Shown one piece after another: positions 18,594 to 26,075 of a DNA stretch of 64,000 nucleotides. Source of the stretch: Oceanibacterium hippocampi (GTDB lineage: Bacteria; Pseudomonadota; Alphaproteobacteria; Sneathiellales; Sneathiellaceae); assembly GCF_900172325.1 (NCBI RefSeq), contig NZ_FWFR01000001.1, forward strand, positions 806,001-870,000, given 5' to 3'. The notes below the pieces were generated by a model. It searched no databases. It was given only the letters and a program-made list of their open reading frames with translations, and was not told the DNA's origin. The translations under genes and the position numbers were made by a program. Each line of letters starts with the position of its first letter. The stretch's first letter is position 1.

Positions 18594-19466
18594 TCAGCCG
18601 TCGCGCTCCGGAAGGGCGGCGTACCAGAGCTCGACCCGGCGGTTGGCCGGCTCGACCGCGCCATCCGCCGTCGCCACCCTCGGCCGGCTCTCGCCCAGCG
18701 CCTCGATCCGGATGCGGGCCGGGTCGGCACCGCGATCGCGGAGATAGTCGGCGACCGCCTCGGCCCGCTTCAGGCTGAGCCAGAAATTGTAGCTCGGCAA
18801 TCCGGCACTGTCGCTGTGGCCCTGGATCAGCAGCGTCCGGCCGTCGACCCCGGCGCCGCCGAGCGGCAGTTCATCGAGGTTGCGCATGGCGCCGGCGTCG
18901 AGCTCCCGGCTGTCGAAGTCGAAATGCACGAGACGCCGCGGCGTATCCGGTGTCGGCAGATGGGCGGTCGCCGGGCCGGCGGCGGTCAGGATCGCGGTCA
19001 GGCCGTCACGGCAATAGGCGATATCGGCGCTTTGCCAGTTCTCCTCCTGCTGCTCGATCCAGCAATCGAAGAGCACCTGGGCCCGCGCCGCGCCGCCCGG
19101 GTCGCGCTCGCGGGCGCCGCCGTCGAGCCAGCGCAGGAGGGTCTCGCGCCGGGCGGCGATCAGGGTCCGCTGGGCGGCCGGCAGACTCCAGTCGGCGAGC
19201 GCCTCCGGTCCCGGCCGCTGGCCGCTCGCCGCGCTCAGGCCCTTGGCCGCGAAATAGGCCTGGTCGGGCCAGTCCTGTTGTGCCAGTTCGAGTTCGGCGA
19301 AGGCGAGATACTCGCGCGCCAGCGCTGCGTCGAACCCACCTGCCGCATCGCCGCCGCCGGACGCGCTCCGGCGCAGCGCATCGATGTTGGCGGTGGTGCA
19401 GGCCCCGATGCCGAGGATCAGCACCAGGGCCAGTGCACTGCCCGTGAGGAGTTTCCGCGTTGCCAT
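18594..19466 (-). CDS. OmpA-family lipoprotein
   Basis: 290-residue outer-membrane-type lipoprotein. A signal peptide with lipobox LGIGAC puts the lipidated Cys at about residue 23. The N-terminal half (about 30-170) is helical and unassigned; the C-terminal 110 residues are an OmpA/MotB peptidoglycan-binding domain with VHFDFDSRELD, LLIQGHSDSAG and the closing NRRVELW, including the Asp and Arg that bind diaminopimelate. The protein probably tethers the outer membrane to the cell wall. Five Cys-free blocks are rich in Ala. No ribosome-site oddity is seen. Confidence 0.88.
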   Translation of the reverse strand: MATRKLLTGSALALVLILGIGACTTANIDALRRSASGGGDAAGGFDAALAREYLAFAELELAQQDWPDQAYFAAKGLSAASGQRPGPEALADWSLPAAQRTLIAARRETLLRWLDGGARERDPGGAARAQVLFDCWIEQQEENWQSADIAYCRDGLTAILTAAGPATAHLPTPDTPRRLVHFDFDSRELDAGAMRNLDELPLGGAGVDGRTLLIQGHSDSAGLPSYNFWLSLKRAEAVADYLRDRGADPARIRIEALGESRPRVATADGAVEPANRRVELWYAALPERDG

Positions 19467-19574
19467 GATCGAGCCTCCCGTCGTCGAACCGGGAGCGAAC
19501 GTCGCAGGACAACAGGGCGGTCTCGGGTCGCCTTCGTGGTTCTTTCGGGGCGGCGCGGGGACGAATTGTGGCGG

Positions 19575-20780
19575 TCAGCCGCCGAGCGCCTGGTCCAGGT
19601 CCTCGATCAGGTCTTCCGCGTCCTCGAGCCCGACCGACAGGCGCACGAGTCCGTCGGAGATGCCGAGACGGGCCCGTTCCTCCGGCGTCAGACGCTGGTG
19701 CGTCGTTGTCGCCGGATGCGTCACCAGACTCTTCGCGTCGCCCAGGTTGTTGCTGATATCGATCAGCCCGAGGCGGTCGAGAAAGGCGAAGGCACCGGCC
19801 TTGCCGCCGGTGACCTCGATGGCGACCATCGTCCCGCCGGCGGACATCTGGCGCGCCGCCAGGTCGGCCTGCGGGTGGTCCGGATCGCCGGCGTAGAGCA
19901 CCCGGGCGACGCCCTTGTGTCCCTTCAGGAAGGCCGCGACCCGGGCGGCGTTCTGGCAATGCCGTGCGACCCGCAGGTCGAGCGTCTCGAGGCCCTTCAG
20001 CATCAGCCAGGCATTGAACGGGCTGATCGCCGGTCCGGTGTGGCGCAGGAAGGACTTCAGGTGGGTTTCGCAGAATTCCTCGGAGGCGAGGATGATCCCG
20101 CCGAGCGCCCGGCCTTGGCCGTCGATATGCTTGGTCGCGGAATAGACCACGACATCGGCGCCGAGCGCCAGCGGGCGCTGCAGCATCGGGGTCGCGAAGA
20201 CATTGTCGACGACCAGCCGCGCGCCGACGCTGTGGACGATCTCGGCGACGGCCGGGATGTCGATGATCTCGAGCATCGGGTTGGAGGGCGTCTCGATGAA
20301 GGCGGCGACGGTTTCCGGCCGGACCGCGCGGCGCCACTGGTCGAGGTCGGTGCCGTCGACCAGCGTCGTCTCGACGCCGAAGCGGGGCAGCAGGTCCTCG
20401 ACGATATAGAGACAGGAGCCGAACAGCGCCCGGGACGCCACGACATGGTCGCCGGCCCTGACCTGCGAGAGCAGGGCGGCGTTGACCGCGGCCATGCCGC
20501 TCGCCGTCGCGCGGCCGGCCTCGGCACCCTCGAGCAGCGCCATCCGTTCCTCGAACATGGCCACGGTCGGGTTGGCGTAGCGGGAATAGATGAAGCCGGT
20601 TTCCTCGCCCTTGAAGCGGGCCTCGGCGGCCTCCGGGCTGTCGTAGACATAGCCCGAGGTCATGAACAGCGCCTCGCTGGTCTCGCCATGCGGCGAACGG
20701 TGCGTGCCGCCCCGGATCAGCCGGGTGGCGGGGCGCCAGTTCTGCGCGGCGCGATCTCCGTCGGAAGTCCTGTCGTTCAT
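19575..20780 (-). CDS. metZ: O-succinylhomoserine sulfhydrylase
   Basis: PLP enzyme of the Cys/Met metabolism family, 401 residues, which makes homocysteine directly from an activated homoserine and sulfide. The PLP Lys lies in SATKHIDGQG, and YSRYANPT, GMAAVNAALL and THPATTTHQRL are the typical blocks. The ATG at 20778-20780 has AAGGAGA at good spacing. Upstream lies a complete control unit: promoter, SAM-II aptamer and terminator, so high S-adenosylmethionine should shut the gene off. Whether it uses O-succinyl- or O-acetylhomoserine depends on the metX product made at 61 kb; the MetZ name follows the family. Confidence 0.95.
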   Translation of the reverse strand: MNDRTSDGDRAAQNWRPATRLIRGGTHRSPHGETSEALFMTSGYVYDSPEAAEARFKGEETGFIYSRYANPTVAMFEERMALLEGAEAGRATASGMAAVNAALLSQVRAGDHVVASRALFGSCLYIVEDLLPRFGVETTLVDGTDLDQWRRAVRPETVAAFIETPSNPMLEIIDIPAVAEIVHSVGARLVVDNVFATPMLQRPLALGADVVVYSATKHIDGQGRALGGIILASEEFCETHLKSFLRHTGPAISPFNAWLMLKGLETLDLRVARHCQNAARVAAFLKGHKGVARVLYAGDPDHPQADLAARQMSAGGTMVAIEVTGGKAGAFAFLDRLGLIDISNNLGDAKSLVTHPATTTHQRLTPEERARLGISDGLVRLSVGLEDAEDLIEDLDQALGG

Positions 20781-20811
20781 TTTTCGCTCTCCTTACCGGC
20801 GGAGCCTGCGC

Positions 20812-20842
20812 AAAAAAAATCCCCGACCAATGGGGGTCAGGG
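20812..20842 (-). terminator. Intrinsic terminator of the metZ riboswitch
   Basis: Read on the minus strand, CCCTGACC (20842-20835), a 6-nt loop and GGTCGGGG (20828-20821) form an 8-bp stem with one T-G pair, followed by A and a run of eight T (20819-20812). This is a standard rho-independent terminator about 30 nt before the metZ start. Confidence 0.88.
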
Positions 20843-20850
20843 AGCGCATG

Positions 20851-20918
20851 CCCCGACCTTTTAGCGTGTTGTTTTACGTGGCCGCAAGCCGGTCGGCACA
20901 AATCACCACGTGGCCGAA
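20851..20918 (-). promoter_or_regulatory. SAM-II riboswitch aptamer
   Basis: The minus strand matches the SAM-II consensus: P1 arms CGTGG (20910-20906) and CCACG (20881-20877), the conserved GTGATTTG and GGCTTGC loop elements, ACAA, then GCTAAA (20865-20860). The loop CCGACC (20896-20891) can pair with GGTCGG right after GCTAAAA, giving the pseudoknot. It binds S-adenosylmethionine and controls metZ. Confidence 0.93.
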
Positions 20919-20947
20919 GCTTTAGCGGCGCGGGGCCGGATCGTCAA
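20919..20947 (-). promoter_or_regulatory. Promoter of the metZ riboswitch transcript
   Basis: Minus-strand -35 box TTGACG (20947-20942), 17-base spacer, -10 box TAAAGC (20924-20919). Transcription would begin just before the aptamer P1 stem, so the whole switch is in the leader. Confidence 0.65.
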
Positions 20948-20956
20948 GCGGGACGG

Positions 20957-21622
20957 CTAGTCCGCTTGCGGCGCGCCGAGTTCGAGGACGGTGCCGCCGG
21001 CGGCACGGGCGTCCTCGGCATCATGGGTAACCAGCAGGGTCGGCAGGGCATGGGCCCGGGCATGGTCGAAGACGAAGCGCCGGATCCGGTCGCGGAGCCC
21101 GGCGTCGAGGCGCGAGAAGGGCTCGTCGAGCAGGAGCGCGCGCGGCCGCGCCAGAAGCGTCCGCATCAGCGCGACCCGGGCGCGCTGGCCGCCGGAGAGG
21201 GTGGCCGGATCGCGCTCGCCGTAGCCGTCCAGTCCGGCATCGTCGAGCGCCGCGGCGATCGCCGCGGCGCGCGCCTTCCGGCCGCGCACGGCGGGATCGA
21301 GACCGAAGGCGAGGTTGTCGGCGACGGAGAGATGCGGGAACAGCAGGTCGTCCTGGAACAGGATGCCGACACGCCGGCGTTCCGGCGCGAGGTCGCGAAG
21401 CGGGCGGCCGTCCAGCGCGATCTCGCCGCTGGCCCGGAAGGCCGGGTCCAGGGTGCCGCAGATCAGCGCCAGCAGGCTCGATTTTCCGCAGCCGCTCGGC
21501 CCCATCAGGGTCACCACGTCGCCCGGCGCGACGGTCAGGTCGAGCGGGCCGAACAGCGCGCGCGGGCCGAGACGGAGCGAGACGCCGCGAAGCTCGAGCG
21601 TGTTTGCCGGCATGCCTGTCAT
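20957..21622 (-). CDS. ynjD: YnjD-type ABC transporter ATP-binding protein
   Basis: 221-residue ABC ATPase of the inner-membrane importer class. Walker A GPSGCGKSS (about 39-47), Q-loop in FQDDLLFPHLS, signature LSGGQRARVAL, Walker B ALLLDEPFSRLD and the switch His in LVTHDAEDA are all present. The start is the ATG at 21620-21622, which overlaps the permease stop as ATGA; a longer open frame upstream runs through the permease in another frame and is not coding. Together with the permease and binding protein it forms a YnjBCD-like importer. The gene ends ten bases before the metZ promoter -35 box. Confidence 0.9.
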   Translation of the reverse strand: MTGMPANTLELRGVSLRLGPRALFGPLDLTVAPGDVVTLMGPSGCGKSSLLALICGTLDPAFRASGEIALDGRPLRDLAPERRRVGILFQDDLLFPHLSVADNLAFGLDPAVRGRKARAAAIAAALDDAGLDGYGERDPATLSGGQRARVALMRTLLARPRALLLDEPFSRLDAGLRDRIRRFVFDHARAHALPTLLVTHDAEDARAAGGTVLELGAPQAD

Positions 21623-23331
21623 GCGGCGGTCCGCATGCCGCGGCGGCGGCGGAAGCACCAGGCCGGGATGATCAGCGCGGCGAGGAAGGCGAGCCCCGGA
21701 AGGATCATCTGGACGACCGCGTAGAGCCCGATCAGCCGCCGGTCGCCACCGGCTGCCAGACCGACGGCCTCGGTGGTTACCGTGGTCACCCGGCCGGCCC
21801 CGGCGAACAGCGTCGGCAGATACTCGCCGACGGACACGGCGATCCCGATCGCCCCGGCAACGAGGATCGGGCGCAGCAGGAGCGGCAGGCGCAGGCGCCA
21901 GAACAGGGCGGCGGGCGAACGGCCGAGCGCCAGCCCGGTGCGGAAATAGCGCGGGTCCAGGTCGCGGTAGGCGCCGCCCAGGGCGAGGAACACATAGGGC
22001 AGGACGAACAGGAGATGGCTCCAGGCGACCGCCGGCCAGGTGCCGTCGGCGCCGGCCTGGACGAGCAGGATCTGGATCCCGAACAGGAACGCGACCTGCG
22101 GCACCAGCAGCGGCAGATACAGCAGCACGAGGCCGCGCCCGCCGTTCGCATTCGCCGTCGTGCGCCGCTGGCCGGCTTCGAGACTCGCCAGCGCCAGCAC
22201 CAGCGCTGCCCCGGCGGCGGCGATGGCGATCCCGGCGGTGGTCGCGACATGCCCGCCGAGTGCCGGGCCATGCCGGACGGCGGCGTCTAGGCTCCAGTCG
22301 GAGGGCAGCGGGTCCGGATAGCGCCAGCGCCCCGCACCGGCCCAGAGCGCCATGGTGGCGAGACCGGCGGTGGCCGTTCCGAAAACGGTGATCGCTGTCC
22401 CGGCCGAGAGCATTGCGCCGAAGCGCCCGGTGCCTCCCCGGCGGCCCGCCATCAGCCGCCGGCGGGCGGCCCGGACAATGACCCGTTCGGCGCCGAGCCA
22501 GAGCAGGACCGTGCCGGCGACCAGCAAGAGTTGCAGGATCGCGCCGGCCGATGCCTGGAAACGGAAGGCGAGATCCGGATCGTTGAACCAGCGCACCAGC
22601 AGGACCGCGAGGGGCGGCGGGGTCGCCGGGCCAAGGATGATCGCCATGTCGACGGTTGACATCGCGTAGGTGAGCACGGCGAAGACCGGCAAGCGGAGCT
22701 GCGGATAGAGCTGCGGGAAGGCGACGGCGCACCAGGCGCGGGCCTTGCCGTAGCCGAAGCCGCGGGCCTGCGCGACCTGGCCTGCGGTCGCCGTCTGGCC
22801 GCTGGCCGCCAGCATTATGAGGAAGAGAAAGGGTACTTCCTTCAGGACCAGCCCGCCGATCAGCGCCAGGCCGAGCGGATCCTGCACGATCGTCAGGTCG
22901 GGCGGCACGGGCCCGGCGAGCGGCGCCCAGAACAGCCGGAACAGCCAGCCGCTCGGCGCGATCAGGAAAGCGAGTCCGAAGGCGAGTGCCGCATGCGGAA
23001 CGGAAAGCAGCGGCGCGATCAGCCTGCGAAGGCGCGCGATCAGGCGACTGTCATGCCAGTGGGCGAACAGGGCCGTGACGATGGCGACCGAAAGCAGCGT
23101 CGCCGTGAGCCCGGTGCCGAGTGAGAGGCCGACGGCGTTGCCGAGGCCCGGATAGGCGAACAGCGCCTGCCAGGGGGCGAGCGACAGTCGTTCGCCGCCG
23201 AGCGCGGGCAGATACCCGAAGGCCGGGCCGAGGGTCCACAACAGGCCGGCGAAGAGCGGGCCGAGAAAGAGCGCGAGCGTGAACGGCGGGACGAAGCGAA
23301 GCAGCCCGCCCCGACGTTGCACCGCGGTCAA
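21619..23331 (-). CDS. ynjC: YnjC-type ABC transporter permease (double length)
   Basis: A permease of about 570 residues with two fused six-helix halves, as in ThiP/YnjC. Each half ends in an EAA-like loop (ARGFGYGKARAWCAVAFP and GLALGRSPAALFWRLRLP) that docks on the ATPase. I start it at the TTG at 23329-23331, which overlaps the stop of the binding-protein gene (TTGA) and so suggests coupling; upstream in-frame sequence lies inside that gene and is Arg/Gly-rich, not membrane-like. It is somewhat longer than E. coli YnjC (511 aa). Coupled to ynjD by ATGA. Confidence 0.88.
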   Translation of the reverse strand: MTAVQRRGGLLRFVPPFTLALFLGPLFAGLLWTLGPAFGYLPALGGERLSLAPWQALFAYPGLGNAVGLSLGTGLTATLLSVAIVTALFAHWHDSRLIARLRRLIAPLLSVPHAALAFGLAFLIAPSGWLFRLFWAPLAGPVPPDLTIVQDPLGLALIGGLVLKEVPFLFLIMLAASGQTATAGQVAQARGFGYGKARAWCAVAFPQLYPQLRLPVFAVLTYAMSTVDMAIILGPATPPPLAVLLVRWFNDPDLAFRFQASAGAILQLLLVAGTVLLWLGAERVIVRAARRRLMAGRRGGTGRFGAMLSAGTAITVFGTATAGLATMALWAGAGRWRYPDPLPSDWSLDAAVRHGPALGGHVATTAGIAIAAAGAALVLALASLEAGQRRTTANANGGRGLVLLYLPLLVPQVAFLFGIQILLVQAGADGTWPAVAWSHLLFVLPYVFLALGGAYRDLDPRYFRTGLALGRSPAALFWRLRLPLLLRPILVAGAIGIAVSVGEYLPTLFAGAGRVTTVTTEAVGLAAGGDRRLIGLYAVVQMILPGLAFLAALIIPAWCFRRRRGMRTAA

Positions 23332-24566
23332 TGGCCGTAACGGCGCTGCCACTCGGCTTCGAGCGCCCCGACCCAGCTCGGATGCGGTTCGGGCAGGCTC
23401 GGGGTCAGTTCCTCTGGCGTCAGCGTCGCCGGTCCGAGCTTCAGGTGACGAAATCGGGCCCGTTCCTCGACCGGCAGCGCGGCGACGTCGAGCACGGTGA
23501 AATCGCCCCACACGGCGGGGTCCTGCTTGTGCAGCTGGGCCTCCGGCGAGATCAGGAAGTTGGCCACCACCATCGCCCCCTCGCGGGCCGAGGCGTTGAA
23601 CGGAATGGCCACGAAATGGCTGTTCGAGAGCGTGCCGGCATCGAAGATGAAGGTCCGGGTGCTCTTCGGCAGCAGACCGTTCGCGATGTCGTTGCTGGCG
23701 GTTGCCGGGTTGAAGGCCATCGCGATGTCGACCTCCCGGTCGTCGAGCATGCGGCGCAGCCTTGTCGAGCTCTCGGGATAGTTCTTTCCGCCCCGCCAGA
23801 GATGCGGCCGCAGTTCGTCCAGGTAGGCCCAGAGCGGCGCGGTGGTCGCCTCGAAGTCGTCGCCGACCGGGCGCAGCAGGCGATCGCGATCGGTCGCGAG
23901 TTCGAGCAGCGCCTGCTTCAGGAAGCTCGTGCCGACGAAGTCCGGCGGCTGCGGATAGGTGAAGCGGCCCGGATGGGTGCGTGCCCAGTCGAGCAGGCGC
24001 ACCGCGCTCTTCGGCGGCGAGGCGAGAACGTCGCGGTCGTACATGAAGATGAAATGGGCCATGCCCCAGGGCGATTCGAAGCCATCGGTCGGAACAGTGA
24101 AGTCGAGGATCGTGCTGGGTTTCTCGGCGACGTCGACATAGCGGAAATTCGGCAGCATCTCGGCGAACGGGCCGTACAGGAGACCGTTGCGCTTCATCGC
24201 CGCGAAATTCTCGCCGTTGATCCAGATCAGGTCGATCGAGCCGCCGGCGCTGCGCCCGGCCGCCTTCTCCGCCACCACGCGGGCCACGGCCGAACCGGTA
24301 TCGGTCAGCTTCACATGCTCGACCGTGACGTCGAACTGCTCCTTCACCCGTGCCGCGACCCAGTCGATATAGGCGTTGATCACCGTGTCGCCGCCCCAGG
24401 CGTTCCAGTACACGGTCTGGCCCTTTGCCCGCTCGGTCAGCGCCTGCCAGTCCTCGACCGGGGTCGACGACGCGGCCGCGGTCCGGCCGGGCACGATCGC
24501 TGCCATCGCGGCGAGCAAGAGGACGAGCGCGGAAAGGGTCGCCATGATACGCGTGTTACAGGTCAC
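23328..24566 (-). CDS. ynjB: YnjB-type ABC transporter substrate-binding protein
   Basis: 412-residue periplasmic binding protein with a signal peptide (hydrophobic 9-28, cut near AAASS). It is close to YnjB along its length: GQTVYWNAWGGDTVIN, GGSIDLIWINGENF, ESPWGMAHFIF, TYPQPPDFVGTSFL, VVANFLISPEAQL, KQDPAVWGD and the C-terminal WVGALEAEWQRRYG. The ligand of YnjBCD is not established, so none is given here. The GTG at 24564-24566 has GGAG ten bases upstream. It is the first gene of a three-gene operon; no TPP-type riboswitch is visible in the 200 bp before it. Confidence 0.9.
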   Translation of the reverse strand: MTCNTRIMATLSALVLLLAAMAAIVPGRTAAASSTPVEDWQALTERAKGQTVYWNAWGGDTVINAYIDWVAARVKEQFDVTVEHVKLTDTGSAVARVVAEKAAGRSAGGSIDLIWINGENFAAMKRNGLLYGPFAEMLPNFRYVDVAEKPSTILDFTVPTDGFESPWGMAHFIFMYDRDVLASPPKSAVRLLDWARTHPGRFTYPQPPDFVGTSFLKQALLELATDRDRLLRPVGDDFEATTAPLWAYLDELRPHLWRGGKNYPESSTRLRRMLDDREVDIAMAFNPATASNDIANGLLPKSTRTFIFDAGTLSNSHFVAIPFNASAREGAMVVANFLISPEAQLHKQDPAVWGDFTVLDVAALPVEERARFRHLKLGPATLTPEELTPSLPEPHPSWVGALEAEWQRRYGH

Positions 24567-24770
24567 AATCTCGGAACTCCGGCAGGATTCGTGTTGCTCC
24601 GGCGCACCTTACGCACTTTTGCCGGCCACGGAAATAACGCCGCATCGCGATCCCGTGACCGCCGCCCGCGAGATCGCCGCCGATTGCGGCCCCGCGGCCT
24701 ATTCCGGCGGGGTCAAGGCGATTTGGGCCTTCCGCCGAAACTGGAGGTCATGCTAAGTAACGGTCGGAGC

Positions 24771-24845
24771 GCGGGTGTAGCTCAGTGGTAGAGCGTCTGC
24801 TTCCCAAGCAGAATGTCGAGGGTTCGATCCCCTTCACCCGCTCCA
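24771..24845 (+). tRNA. tRNA-Gly (CCC anticodon)
   Basis: A complete cloverleaf: acceptor GCGGGTG pairs with CACCCGC, D arm GCTC/GAGC, anticodon stem TCTGC/GCAGA around loop TTCCCAA with anticodon CCC at 24803-24805, and a T arm with TTCGATC. The discriminator T is followed by an encoded CCA (24843-24845). It reads GGG codons. Confidence 0.97.
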
Positions 24846-24883
24846 GCTTCCCGGTATTGCCAGTAGCGCCTTGCGCCGCCGCG

Positions 24884-25618
24884 TCAGTCCAGGCGACTGA
24901 CCGGCGCGGCCAGCACGTAGCCGATGCCGCGCACCGTCTTGATCAGTTCGGGCGTGTTCGGGTTCGTCTCGATCTTTTTCCGCAGCCGGCCGATCAGCAC
25001 GTCGATCGAACGATCGTAAGGCGTCCAGTCGCGCGAGCGGGTCAGGTCCATGAGCTGGTCGCGGCTGAGCGGAATGTTGGCCGATTGCGCCAGGCAGCGC
25101 AGCAGGTCGAACTCGCCGCTGGTCAGCGTGATCTCCCGGTCGGCTGCGTCGGCAAGGCGACGGCGTGTCAGGTCGAGCGTCCATTGTCCGAAACCGAGAA
25201 TGCCGCCGCTTTCCTTCGGCGTCGGGGCGGGCGCGTAGCGCCGCAGCACGCTGCGCATGCGCGCCAGCAGCTCGCGCAGTTCGAAGGGCTTGCCGATATA
25301 ATCGTCGGCGCCGATCTCGAGCCCGCGAATGCGGTCCATCGGGGTATCGTATGCGGTGATCATGATGACCGGCACTTCCGACCGGCCGCGCAGCGTGCCG
25401 AGCAGCTCGATCCCGTCGGCGTCCGGCAGATTGACGTCGAGGAGCATGAAGTCGATATCGTCCTCGTCGAGGCGACGCCACATGTCCCGCGCCGAGGCCG
25501 CTTCCACGACCGCCATATCCTCGCTGGACAGGAATGTCGCGACCATCAGGCGCAGATCGGCGTCATCCTCGACGATCAGGACCCGGATGTCTCGCTTCGT
25601 CGGATCGGATTGGGTCAC
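24884..25618 (-). CDS. OmpR/PhoB-family response regulator
   Basis: 244-residue two-component regulator. The receiver domain (about 8-122) has the acidic pair in VEDDADLR, the phospho-acceptor Asp in MLLDVNLPD and the Lys in IGKPFELRELL; the winged-helix domain (about 140-240) ends with IKTVRGIGYVLA. It should bind DNA after phosphorylation. No histidine kinase is adjacent, so the partner is unknown. The GTG at 25616-25618 gives the usual length; AGGAAG lies 12 bases upstream, slightly far. An upstream extension would add 70 residues without similarity. A TTGACA at 25678-25673 on this strand may be the -35 box. Confidence 0.9.
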   Translation of the reverse strand: MTQSDPTKRDIRVLIVEDDADLRLMVATFLSSEDMAVVEAASARDMWRRLDEDDIDFMLLDVNLPDADGIELLGTLRGRSEVPVIMITAYDTPMDRIRGLEIGADDYIGKPFELRELLARMRSVLRRYAPAPTPKESGGILGFGQWTLDLTRRRLADAADREITLTSGEFDLLRCLAQSANIPLSRDQLMDLTRSRDWTPYDRSIDVLIGRLRKKIETNPNTPELIKTVRGIGYVLAAPVSRLD

Positions 25619-26075
25619 GTCGCCGTCTGTCTTCCTGCGCACTTGTGTCTGGCATGGTTGCCCGACACTTGTTGTCAAAAGCTTGCGATCGGGATACCGG
25701 GCACGCGAATTCGATACTGGGACAGCGCGGCGCCGCGGAGTTGCGCGGTTCCCGCCTATGTGCCATATCCAGCATATCCAGTCGCGCGTTCCGGGGAAAG
25801 GGACAGCCGGGCGCGAATCACCGGACGCCGCTGGCACATGTGGGGTGATGGAACGAATGTTCGCGTCACCTGTTCAGGAGCCGGAAGTTCGCTTCCGGCC
25901 ACGGTTACGGAGGCCGCCCGAACCGGGGCTGGCGGAGCCGCTGTCTATGTGGTTAGGGTGTGCCCCGGTCCATGATCGGGGCCGTGTCCCGATGGCCTGT
26001 TCGATAGCTTTCCGTCGGCACCTCGTATCCGAGTGAACAGTCGTCACGAGTGAGAAAGCCGGGGACATTTCTCTA
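25619..26075. other. Divergent intergenic region with two hairpins
   Basis: This 457-bp gap separates the divergent regulator and the ankyrin-protein gene. It holds a very stable hairpin (stem 25880-25887 with 25892-25899, loop TTCG) and a second one, GCCCCG (25962-25967) with CGGGGC (25977-25982). Neither has a T-run, so they look like leader or mRNA structures and not terminators. I see no convincing gene in it. Confidence 0.5.

Noticed and set aside
20919-20926. A second GCTAAAG upstream of the SAM-II aptamer, as if a tandem riboswitch
   Set aside because: No P1 stem or GTGATTTG element surrounds it, and it coincides with the -10 box of a well-spaced promoter.
21623-22732. A long in-frame extension upstream of the YnjD ATPase
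   Set aside because: It runs through the permease gene in another frame and encodes Arg-rich sequence with no ABC motifs; the ATGA overlap at 21619-21622 marks the true start.
24567-24770. Possible TPP riboswitch before ynjB
   Set aside because: The conserved CTGAGA and ACC...GAACCTGAT-type elements are absent on the minus strand, so no thiamine control is supported.
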